The notes beneath the pieces are model-generated. The model was not told the DNA's origin, made no database searches, and saw only the letters and a list, made by a program, of their open reading frames with translations. Positions 28,202-39,000 of a stretch of 64,000 nucleotides of DNA are shown here, piece by piece. Source of the DNA: Metapseudomonas boanensis (GTDB taxonomy: Bacteria; Pseudomonadota; Gammaproteobacteria; Pseudomonadales; Pseudomonadaceae). A program made the position numbers and the translations under genes. How positions within the stretch are numbered: position 1 is the first letter of the stretch; each line of letters starts with the position of its first letter. The stretch covers positions 1-64,000 of the forward strand of contig NZ_JAGTIS010000019.1 in the NCBI RefSeq assembly GCF_018704125.1, written 5' to 3'.

Positions 28202-30055
28202 TTGAAACGGATTTTCCCGTACCTGACGCTTTGCACCTGCATCAATAGCCTCGCTACCCCTTCCCTCCCCGCCGAACACCTGGAGGTCCTGGCCGCAGAT
28301 CCCTACTGGATTGCCCTCGGCCATTATGAGACCGGCAAACTGGGCGGCTGGCGCAGCTACGTGGACGACGAGAAGTTCTTCCTGGCCGACAACGGCGCCA
28401 GCGACCCGGCCGCCGAGCTGCGCGCCACGCTGGATGCACTGTACGCCCCGGCCGACCTGGGCGACCAGCACCCTCAATGCACCTACCCGGCGCGTACCCG
28501 CTGGCTACGCGACCAACTGCGTCTGACGGACTTGCCGCACCCTGCCTGCGCCGAGTACCGCGCGTGGTTCGCTGATATCAACCCGCACAGCACCGTACTG
28601 GTGTTCCCGGCCGCCTACCTGAACAGCCCCTCGTCGATGTTCGGCCACACGCTGTTGCGCATCGACCAGGCGGATGTGCATGAAAACAACACGGCCATGC
28701 TCAGTTATGCACTGAACTTCGGGGCCTTCATCGAGGGGGCCGACAACAGCATCCTTTACGCCTGGAAGGGCTTGATGGGTGGCTATCCCGGCCTGTTCGC
28801 CCTGGTGCCCTACCGCGACAAGCTCAGCGAGTACAGCCGCCTGGAGAACCGCGACCTCTGGGAGTACCGGCTCAACCTCACCGCTGAGGAAACCGGGCGG
28901 ATGGTCGAGCACGTCTGGGAGCTGAAGCAGGTCCGCTTCGATTACTACTTCTTTGACGAAAACTGCTCTTACCGCCTGCTGGAGCTGCTGGAAATCGCTC
29001 GCCCCGGCATCGAACTCACCGAAGAATTCCCGATCACCGCCATCCCCACCGATACGGTCCGGGCCGTCAAGCAGGCGGGACTGGTGCAGTCCATCGACTA
29101 CCGGCCGTCGCGGGAGAAGGAACTGCTCGCTCGTGCCGAGCCGCTCGACCATGACGAACAGCAATGGGTGCTTCGCCTGGCCGATGACACCCGCCTGCTG
29201 GATGACCCGGCTCTGCTCTCCCTGCAGGCAGAACGCCGTGCCCTGATCCAGGACGCAGCATTTCGCCTGGTGCGCTACCGCTCCACGGGCGAGCAACGCA
29301 CCCGCGAGAACTCCGTCCGCAGCTTCGAGCTGTTGCAGGCGATCAGCCGCAATCCCCCCCAACCGCTGGACGTCGACCGCCCCGCACTTCCGGAAGAAGG
29401 CCACGAATCCCGCACCTGGCAGCTTGGCGCCGGCAGCCGCGATGACCGCGCCTTCGCCGAGTACGGACTGCGAATGGCCTACCACGACCTGAACGACAAC
29501 CTGGAAGGCTTTCCGATTGGCGCACAGATCGAGATCCTCCAGCTCAAGCTGCGCCAGTACGAAAACAACCATTGGCAATTGCAGCGCCTTGACCTGGCAA
29601 CCATCCGCTCGCTGACACCCCGTAGCGAGCTGCTCAAGCCCTGGTCCTGGCAGGTGGCCGGCGGCCTTGAACGGGCGCCGGGCGAGGACGACGACGAGCG
29701 CCTGGTCAGCCACCTCAATGGCGGCGTCGGCGGTAGCTGGCAACTGGGCGAAGAGGCCCTAGGATTTGCCATGGCCACCGCCCGCATCGAACACAACGAG
29801 GACTTCGCCCCCTTCATCGCCAGCGCCGCCGGCTTCGACACCGGACTGCTGTGGCACAACGCCTTGGGCAGCCTCACCCTCGAAGCGGCGGGCAACTACT
29901 TCCACAACGGTGAAGTACGGCGCCGCCTGTCGCTCAACCAACAATGGGAAATTTCCCGCAATCTCGGCCTGCGCTTCAGTGCGCAACGGGAGTTCAGCCA
30001 ACTGGCGTCCCCGGTGAACGAGGTGATGCTGGAACTGAAGTGGTATCACTACTAA
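28202..30055 (+). CDS. DUF4105 (Lnb N-terminal) envelope protein with C-terminal barrel-like region
   Basis: The 617-residue product has a signal peptide (MKRIFPYLTLCTCINSLATP) and the DUF4105/Lnb-N region (about 130-300). That region includes NSPSSMFGHTLLRID and FFDENCSYRLLELLE, whose His and Cys suggest a papain-like hydrolase fold. The last 200 residues alternate polar and hydrophobic and end LELKWYHY, like an outer-membrane barrel with a C-terminal aromatic. The only in-frame start near the signal peptide is TTG at 28202, with GAAGAAGAG upstream. Function is not known. Confidence 0.85.
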   Translation: MKRIFPYLTLCTCINSLATPSLPAEHLEVLAADPYWIALGHYETGKLGGWRSYVDDEKFFLADNGASDPAAELRATLDALYAPADLGDQHPQCTYPARTRWLRDQLRLTDLPHPACAEYRAWFADINPHSTVLVFPAAYLNSPSSMFGHTLLRIDQADVHENNTAMLSYALNFGAFIEGADNSILYAWKGLMGGYPGLFALVPYRDKLSEYSRLENRDLWEYRLNLTAEETGRMVEHVWELKQVRFDYYFFDENCSYRLLELLEIARPGIELTEEFPITAIPTDTVRAVKQAGLVQSIDYRPSREKELLARAEPLDHDEQQWVLRLADDTRLLDDPALLSLQAERRALIQDAAFRLVRYRSTGEQRTRENSVRSFELLQAISRNPPQPLDVDRPALPEEGHESRTWQLGAGSRDDRAFAEYGLRMAYHDLNDNLEGFPIGAQIEILQLKLRQYENNHWQLQRLDLATIRSLTPRSELLKPWSWQVAGGLERAPGEDDDERLVSHLNGGVGGSWQLGEEALGFAMATARIEHNEDFAPFIASAAGFDTGLLWHNALGSLTLEAAGNYFHNGEVRRRLSLNQQWEISRNLGLRFSAQREFSQLASPVNEVMLELKWYHY

Positions 30056-30105
30056 GCGCAAACCCGCTCCCCGGGGATCCGGGCTACCTACCTCCCGCGC
30101 CTCTT

Positions 30106-30164
30106 GCAGGAGCCAGCTCGCTGGCGAATTGCGCTGCAACATTCGCGAGCAAGCTCGCTCCTAC
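30106..30164. repeat. REP pair with mixed cores
   Basis: GCAGGAGCCAGCTCGCTGGC then GAA (30106-30128) faces TTCGCGAGCAAGCTCGCTCC then TAC (30142-30164). The left arm has the CCAGC/GCTGG core subtype and the right arm the CGAGC/GCTCG subtype, so the pair is chimeric. Confidence 0.8.
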
Positions 30165-30251
30165 GTAGTCCGCACTCCACCGGTAAGAACGATGCTCAGC
30201 CGGCCCGGAATGGCTCAGAATGCTTATCTACATCCCCATCAGGAACGGTCC

Positions 30252-31472
30252 ATGAAGCACAACGCCCCACAGGTGCTGGAAGTCGCGGGCGGTAAGCCGA
30301 TCAAGCTCTGGACACAGGATGTGCCGGTGGAGGACGAGGCCCGCCAGCAGCTGATCAATACCGCAAAGATGCCCTTCATCTTCAAGCACCTGGCCGTAAT
30401 GCCCGACGTGCACTTGGGCAAGGGCTCGACCATCGGCAGCGTGATCCCCACCGTTGGCGCTATCATTCCCGCCGCGGTCGGTGTCGACATCGGCTGCGGC
30501 ATGATCGCCGCGCTCACCTCGTTGCGCGCGGCAGACCTGCCGGACAACCTGCATCGCCTGCGCAGCGCCATCGAAAAGGCCGTGCCCCACGGCAAGACTT
30601 TTGGCAAGCGTGACCAGGGCGCCTGGGACGAGGTACCGGATGCCGCCAGCCAGGCCTGGCGGGCGCTTGACCGGCGCTTCAGGGCCATCACCGCCAAGTA
30701 CCCGCGTCTGGAGAAGACCAACAACCGCCATCACCTCGGCACCCTGGGCACCGGCAACCACTTCATCGAGGTTTGTCTAGACGAGGCCGACCGCGTCTGG
30801 TTCATGCTGCATAGCGGCTCACGCGGCGTGGGCAATGCCATCGGTACGCTGTTCATCGAATTGGCCCAGGCAGACATGCGCCAGCACATCGCCAACCTCC
30901 CGGACCGGGACCTGGCCTACTTCGAGGAAGGTAGCCGGCATTTCGACGACTACGTGGAAGCCGTCGGCTGGGCCCAGGACTTCGCCCGCCAGAACCGCGC
31001 CCTGATGATGCAGGCGGTGATCGCCGCTGCACGCAAGGTCATTGGCAAGCCGTTCGAGGCGAGCCTCGAGGCGGTGAACTGCCATCACAACTATGTGCAG
31101 CGGGAGCAGCACTTCGGCCGCGAGGTGCTGGTGACGCGCAAGGGCGCGGTATCAGCGCAGAAAGGCGAGCTGGGCATCATCCCCGGCTCGATGGGCGCGA
31201 AAAGCTTCATCGTTCGCGGGCTCGGCAACGAAGACGCCTTCTGTTCCTGCAGCCACGGAGCCGGGCGGACCATGAGCCGCTCCCGCGCGAAGAAACTGTT
31301 CACGGTCGAGGATCAGGTACGCGCCACGGCCCATGTGGAATGTCGCAAGGACAAGGACGTGATCGACGAGATCCCCATGGCCTACAAGGATATAGATGCC
31401 GTCATGGCAGCCCAGCGTGACTTGGTCGAAGTGGTGCATACGCTACGGCAGGTGGTATGCGTGAAGGGCTGA
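30252..31472 (+). CDS. rtcB: RNA-splicing ligase RtcB
   Basis: RtcB joins 2',3'-cyclic phosphate (or 3'-phosphate) and 5'-OH RNA ends using GTP and Mn2+. The 406-residue product has the metal-binding GVDIGCGM, the HHLGTLGTGNHFIEV motif, the guanylation His region CSHGAGRTMSRSRAK, and NCHHNYV. The ATG at 30252 with AGGAA upstream (MKHNAPQVLEVAGGKPI) is chosen over an upstream ATG inside the REP. No rtcA or rtcR is adjacent. Confidence 0.96.
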   Translation: MKHNAPQVLEVAGGKPIKLWTQDVPVEDEARQQLINTAKMPFIFKHLAVMPDVHLGKGSTIGSVIPTVGAIIPAAVGVDIGCGMIAALTSLRAADLPDNLHRLRSAIEKAVPHGKTFGKRDQGAWDEVPDAASQAWRALDRRFRAITAKYPRLEKTNNRHHLGTLGTGNHFIEVCLDEADRVWFMLHSGSRGVGNAIGTLFIELAQADMRQHIANLPDRDLAYFEEGSRHFDDYVEAVGWAQDFARQNRALMMQAVIAAARKVIGKPFEASLEAVNCHHNYVQREQHFGREVLVTRKGAVSAQKGELGIIPGSMGAKSFIVRGLGNEDAFCSCSHGAGRTMSRSRAKKLFTVEDQVRATAHVECRKDKDVIDEIPMAYKDIDAVMAAQRDLVEVVHTLRQVVCVKG

Positions 31473-31565
31473 GCGCCTTGACGCTTTCATCACATCGCGC
31501 CCCTTAGACTCCACGCATGTTCCTTGCTGTGCGCGTCACTTCTGCATGGCGCACTGGAGTCCGAA

Positions 31566-31934
31566 ATGGCGTCACGTCGCGCCACCCTTCTGTTGATCAT
31601 GCTCACCTACGGCCTGCTGGCGGGCTGTGAAGCCACTCGGGAGCACTTGCTCGCCCAGGGTTATCCCCCGGCGTTTGCCGACGGCTTCGACGATGGCTGC
31701 AGCAGCGGTCGCCAGGCGGCGGGCATTATCAGCGGAACGTTTCGCAAGGATGTGCCCCGTTACCTCAAGGACGCGGCTTACGCCGAGGGCTGGAGCGACG
31801 GCTTTCGGCAATGTCAGGCGCAGGTGGAAAGCGAAGAGCGCCGCGCCTATTTCGAACGCTTCCATGACGACGAGGATGACGACTGGGAGCGGAACCGGGA
31901 TAACGCCATGGGGAGGGCGTTGCATCCCGATTGA
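31566..31934 (+). CDS. Small lipoprotein with duplicated aromatic-Gly motif
   Basis: The 122-residue product has a lipoprotein signal (MASRRATLLLIMLTYGLLAG then C; lipobox LAGC). The mature part carries two similar segments, AFADGFDDGCSSG and AYAEGWSDGFRQCQ, each A-(F/Y)-A-(D/E)-G-(F/W)-x-D-G. The C-terminus is highly charged (DDEDDDWERNRD). I do not recognise a named family. GGAG precedes the ATG at 31566. It follows rtcB by 93 bases and may be co-transcribed. Confidence 0.82.
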   Translation: MASRRATLLLIMLTYGLLAGCEATREHLLAQGYPPAFADGFDDGCSSGRQAAGIISGTFRKDVPRYLKDAAYAEGWSDGFRQCQAQVESEERRAYFERFHDDEDDDWERNRDNAMGRALHPD

Positions 31935-31951
31935 TGGGAGGTTGCCCCTCT

Positions 31952-31983
31952 CTTGTGAGGGGCGAATGAACTCCCCTCACAAG
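31952..31983. repeat. Inverted repeat between lipoprotein gene and gdhA
   Basis: CTTGTGAGGGG-CGAATGAACT-CCCCTCACAAG is a perfect 11-bp inverted repeat between two convergent genes. It contains the GCGAATGAA core shared with the repeats near 49.5 and 61.2 kb. It could serve as a bidirectional terminator, but no T-tract follows. Confidence 0.65.
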
Positions 31984-32009
31984 GCGACGCCTCAAGGAAA
32001 GGCCAATGC

Positions 32010-34011
<2,002 letters not shown>

Positions 34012-34030
34012 TCATCACTCCCTGGAAACG

Positions 34031-34056
34031 ACAACGGAGCCTTTCAGCTCCGTTGT
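34031..34056 (-). terminator. Probable terminator of ettA
   Basis: ACAACGGAGC-CTTTCA-GCTCCGTTGT is a perfect 10-bp stem beginning nine bases after the ettA stop, followed on the minus strand by CGTTTCC. The T-tract is short. Confidence 0.65.
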
Positions 34057-34064
34057 CTTGACGC

Positions 34065-35732
34065 TTACTGCGCCAGCTTCTTGTAACGCACACGGTGCGG
34101 CTGGGCTGCCGCCTCGCCGAGGCGTTTCTTGCGGTCCGCTTCGAACTCGGTGTAGTTGCCCTCGAAGAAGACCACCTTGCCGTCATCCTCATAGGACAGG
34201 ATGTGGGTCGCGATGCGGTCCAGGAACCAACGGTCGTGGGAGATCACGATGGCCGCGCCCGGGAAGTCCAGCAGGGCCTCTTCCAGTGCACGCAGGGTTT
34301 CCACGTCCAGGTCGTTGGACGGTTCGTCGAGCAGCAGCACGTTGGCGCCCTGTTTCAAGGTCAGCGCCAGGTGCAGGCGGCCACGCTCACCGCCGGAGAG
34401 GTCCTTGACGAACTTCTGCTGGTCCGCGCCCTTGAAGTTGAAGCGGCCGACATAACCACGGGAGGGCACTTCATAGCCACCCACCTTGATCATGTCGAAA
34501 CCGTCGGAAACCTGCTCCCATACGGTCTTGCCGCCGTCCAGGCTGTCGCGGCTCTGGTCGACGCTGGCGATCTGAACGGTCTCGCCGATCTCGATGGTGC
34601 CCGAGTCAGGCTCTTCCTTGCCGGTGATCATGCGGAACAGGGTGGACTTGCCCGCGCCGTTGCCGCCGATCACGCCGACGATGGCGCCTTTCGGCACGCT
34701 GAAGGTCAGCCCGTCGATCAGCACGCGATCGCCGTAGCCCTTGCAGACGTTGTTGAACTCGATGACCTTGTCGCCCAGGCGCGGACCGGCCGGGATGTAG
34801 ATCTCGTTGGTCTCGCTGCGCTTCTGGAATTCCTGCGATTGCATCTCCTCGAAGCGCTGCAGGCGGGCCTTGGACTTCGCCTGACGCGCCTTGGCACCCT
34901 GGCGCACCCACTCCAGCTCGGCCTTCATAGCCTTGGCATGGGAGGCTTCCTGCTTGGCCTCCTGGGCCAGGCGGTTGGCCTTGGATTCCAGCCAGCCGGA
35001 GTAGTTGCCTTCGAACGGGATGCCGTGGCCACGGTCCAGTTCGAGGATCCAGCCGGCAACGTTGTCGAGGAAGTAACGGTCGTGGGTAATAGCCACCACG
35101 GTACCGGGGAAGTCGTGCAGGAAATGCTCCAGCCAGGCGACCGAGTCGGCGTCCAGATGGTTGGTCGGCTCGTCGAGCAGCAGCATGTCGGGGGCCGACA
35201 GCAGCAGGCGGCACAATGCGACGCGGCGCTTCTCACCACCGGACAGATGCTCGATCTTGGCATCCCACTGCGGCAGGCGCAGGGCGTCGGCGGCCACTTC
35301 CAGTTGACGTTCGAGGTTATGGCCATCGGAGGCCTGAAGGATGGCCTCCAGCTTGGCCTGCTCCGCAGCGAGCGCGTCGAAGTCGGCATCCGGCTCGGCG
35401 TAGGCGGCATAGACCTCATCGAGACGGGCCTGGGCCTGCTTGATCTCGCCTACGGCCTCCTCAACGATGTCGCGCACGGTCTTGGTTGGATCGAGTTTCG
35501 GCTCCTGCGGCAGGTAGCCAACCTTGATCCCAGGCATCGGACGGGCCTCGCCATCGATCTCGGTATCGACGCCGGCCATGATTCGCAGCAGGGTCGACTT
35601 GCCCGCGCCGTTCAGACCGAGCACGCCGATCTTGGCGCCAGGGAAGAAGGACAGGGAAATGTCTTTGAGAATCTCACGCTTCGGGGGCACAACCTTGCCG
35701 ACCCGGTGCATGGTGTAGACGTATTGAGCCAT
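34065..35732 (-). CDS. ettA: Energy-dependent translational throttle protein EttA (ABC-F)
   Basis: EttA binds the ribosomal E site and gates the first peptide bond according to ATP/ADP ratio. The 555-residue protein has two ABC domains with Walker A motifs GLNGAGKSTL and GGNGAGKSTLF, signatures HLSGGEKRRVAL and LSGGERGRLHLAL, and Walker B LLLDEPTNHLD and LLLDEPSNDLD. An arm insertion lies in the first domain and a linker between them. The start MAQYVYTMHRVGKVVP at 35732 with AAGGTAG upstream gives the exact family length; the ORF upstream to 35903 is unsupported. Confidence 0.97.
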   Translation of the reverse strand: MAQYVYTMHRVGKVVPPKREILKDISLSFFPGAKIGVLGLNGAGKSTLLRIMAGVDTEIDGEARPMPGIKVGYLPQEPKLDPTKTVRDIVEEAVGEIKQAQARLDEVYAAYAEPDADFDALAAEQAKLEAILQASDGHNLERQLEVAADALRLPQWDAKIEHLSGGEKRRVALCRLLLSAPDMLLLDEPTNHLDADSVAWLEHFLHDFPGTVVAITHDRYFLDNVAGWILELDRGHGIPFEGNYSGWLESKANRLAQEAKQEASHAKAMKAELEWVRQGAKARQAKSKARLQRFEEMQSQEFQKRSETNEIYIPAGPRLGDKVIEFNNVCKGYGDRVLIDGLTFSVPKGAIVGVIGGNGAGKSTLFRMITGKEEPDSGTIEIGETVQIASVDQSRDSLDGGKTVWEQVSDGFDMIKVGGYEVPSRGYVGRFNFKGADQQKFVKDLSGGERGRLHLALTLKQGANVLLLDEPSNDLDVETLRALEEALLDFPGAAIVISHDRWFLDRIATHILSYEDDGKVVFFEGNYTEFEADRKKRLGEAAAQPHRVRYKKLAQ

Positions 35733-36098
35733 GGCTACCTTGGTGCTGTGACGAATTGAGAAATGGGCGGGGCGCAGGCTGCGTGAATTGCCGCGAACAA
35801 CGATCCTGCGAGACGAAAACAGTCGAAAAGCGCGATTACCTTCAGTAAAAGAGCACTTCACCCGGGTTTTGGCCAAGGATTGCTGTCGACGCCGCAGAAC
35901 CACGCACAGCCGTATTTACACAAACTGAAACGCGGGCGCTCCCGCGCGCGTGGCGCAAAGCTACCGGAATGCACCAGCAAGGGCAAACGACACTCGTCGC
36001 CGATGCTGGCACTTTGTCCGCCAGACAGGCATGCTACCGCCCCCCTGATCCTAAGGGCCGCCCCTGCCCACCGAGCCGTACACGCAGGAAACGCACTC
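35733..36098. other. Divergent promoter region ettA/morA
   Basis: These 366 bases separate the divergent ettA and morA starts. An open frame continues upstream of morA here, but its residues look like unselected GC-rich sequence. I see no convincing -35/-10 pair, operator palindrome or RNA structure. Confidence 0.55.
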
Positions 36099-39000
36099 GT
36101 GCCCCACACCCCGCTGCCTCCAACCTCGAGCGAGCCAGGTCAATCACCCCACGCCCATGCGCGCGGCTCGGTGAAAGGCTTGTTGGCGGGCCTGGTGCTG
36201 ATGATGTTGGCCCTGCTGCTCTGGCAGTTGCACCTGGAATACCGCCAGCTGCAAGAAAGCGTACGCGAGCGCAGCTACAGCCTGACCAGCGCACTGGCCA
36301 GCAACCTGGAACAGAACATGGCCTTGAAGGCGCGCGCCGGCCTGGCCCTTCTCCGACAGGGCACAGCTGCCGGCACCGATCAACAAACGCTACTGGAAAA
36401 CCTGCGCTCGATCTTTCCGTCACTGCAGAGTCTCGTCTGGCTGAACCTCCGCGGCGGGGCGATACACGACACCCAGGCCGTCAGCGACGACGCCCTTTAC
36501 CTGGCCAGCCTGGCGCAGCGCAGCGATGGGGAGCCGTACCGCTATGCATTCAGCGCCCAGGATCACGGCCAGGTCTACCTGATCCTGCGCCAGTCCCCGG
36601 CCCCCGGCAGCGGTGGCTCCTGGGTCCTCCGCCTCGACCTGGAGACTTCGGGCGCCTGGGCGCTGAGCAGCGAGGATCACGACTATCGCTGGCTGCTGGA
36701 GGACCGCTTCAACCAGCGCGTCCTGTTTCACAGCTCCCGCCCCCATGGCAGCAGCCCCATCGTGCTGCCGGTCACTGCCGAAGAGCAGGCGCAAACCATC
36801 CTGATTGCCCCGCTGGCCAACAGTGACTGGCAGGTTCGCGCCCTGCACGATGAGCTGCAGGTACGCACCGAGCTGCTGCCGGAACTGCTGGTCAAGCTCC
36901 TGCTGTTCCTGATCAGCGCCTGCCTGGCCTTGATCGCGCTCTACTACCTGCAGCGGGAGCAGCGCGGTCTGCGCGAGCTCAACGATGCATCGCGGCGCTC
37001 GTTGCGCCAGGCGGCCAGTGCGCTTGGAGTAATCGAAGAGCGAGTGTTGGTGACCCGGGTCGATGGCCGGCTGAGTTATCTCAACCCGCAGGCCGAAGCC
37101 ATGTTCGGTATCAGCGGGGAGGCCGCGCAGGATCACCACTTGCTAGCCCTGCTGCCGGGGCTTGATCCGCTGATGCTCAACGCCCCTGACCTGCACAACG
37201 AACATGGACCAGATCTCGTGCACTTCGAGCGCGACGATGAGCAGCTCATGCTCGCCGTGACTCGGAGCGAGCTGAACGACGGCATCCAGTTGCTCGGCTA
37301 TGTCTGGGTGCTGCGCGATGTGACCGAGGAACAGCGTGCCCTTCGCGTGCTGCAGGAAACCCGCCGTCGCTACCAGGATATCTTCGAGGGCTCCGGCGTT
37401 GCCCTGTGCGTGCTGGACCTCGCTGAACTGCGCACGCACCTGCTTCAACTGGGCCTGCGCGACGCGCCAAGCCTGGCCGCCTGGCTCACCGCCAACCCAC
37501 TGCAGCACCTCCAGCTGCAACGCCAGCTGCGCATCACCGAGGTCAACCAGGTGGCGCTTCGCCTGCTGGGCGTGAACTGCAGCGAAGAGGCCTGGCAGTT
37601 GCTGATCAGCTTCGGCCCCATTCGTGAAAACGGCGTACGCTTCCAGTTGATGGCAGCGCTGCTCAGCAGCCAGTCCCAGGTCGAAGTCGAGTGCCAGATC
37701 ACCACGCCGCAAGGGCATGAGCGTCACCTGTGGCTGGTCCTGCAACTGCCCTCGATGATCCAGGACCTGCATGCCGTCACCCTCAGCATCAGCGACATCA
37801 CCAGTCGCAAGCGCATCGAACTCTCGCTGATCGAGCGCGAACGCTTCTGGTCCGATGTCGTGCTGGCCGTCCCCGACTCACTTTACGTACACGACATCGG
37901 CGGCAAACGGGTGATGCTCAGCAACAATCGCCTTGGCCCCCAACTCGGCTACAGCCGGGACGAGCTTCGAAAGATGGGCGAGCGCTTCTGGGAGCAGGTC
38001 CTGCATCCAGACGACGCAGAGCAGTATTGGCGCATGCGCAGCTTGCAGCAGGTGGTCGGCGACGGTCTGTTGCTGCAGTGCCAGCTGCGCTGGCGGCACA
38101 AGGACGGCAGCTGGCGCTGGTTCGATATCCGCGAACAGGCGCTGGCACGGGATGATCGCGGGCGTGTCAGCCGCCTGATCGGCGTCGCGAAGGACATCAC
38201 CGAACAAATCGAAGCCGCCGAGTCCATGCGCGACAGTGGTCGGCGCTACCGCATGCTGGCCGAAAGCATCAGTGACGTGATTTTCACCACCGACAGCGAG
38301 CTGCAGCTGAACTATGTCAGCCCGTCGGTACAACCCGTACTCGGTTACAGCGCCGACTGGGTCATCGACAACAGCTTCCAGGGCATGGCCGCCGATCCGC
38401 GCCAGCTGGCCACCCTGTTCGCCCAACTGGAACAGGTCCGCGCTGCGCTGGGCAACCCCAAGCGCCTTGCTGGACTGCGCGATCGGATGCCCGCGCAGGT
38501 GTTCCTGTTCGACTGCATGCGCGCCGACGGCCAGAAGATCCCGGTGGAGCTGCGCACCATGCTCATGTGGGACGAACACGGGCGTTTCGAAGGCATGCTT
38601 GGCGTCGGCCGCGACATCAGCCAACAGCGCCGTGCCGAAAAAGACCTCCGCATGGCCGCGACCGTCTTCGAGCACTCGACTTCGGCGATCCTGGTGACCG
38701 ACCCGGCGGGCTATATCGTCCAGGTCAACGAGGCCTTCACTCGCATCAGCGGCTATGCCTCCGGCGATGTGCTCGACCAACTGCCAGCGATCCTCACCGC
38801 CGACCGCCAGCAGGCCAACCAGCTCACCTACATCATCAGCCAACTCAACCAGCGCGGCAGCTGGGAGGGTGAGATCTGGCTCAAGCGCCGCCAGGGCGAC
38901 AACTACCCGGCGTGGGTCGGCATCACCGCCGTGCATGACGAGGAAGGCGACCTGGTCAGCTACGTCTGCTTCTTCAGTGACATCAGCGAACGCAAAGCCA

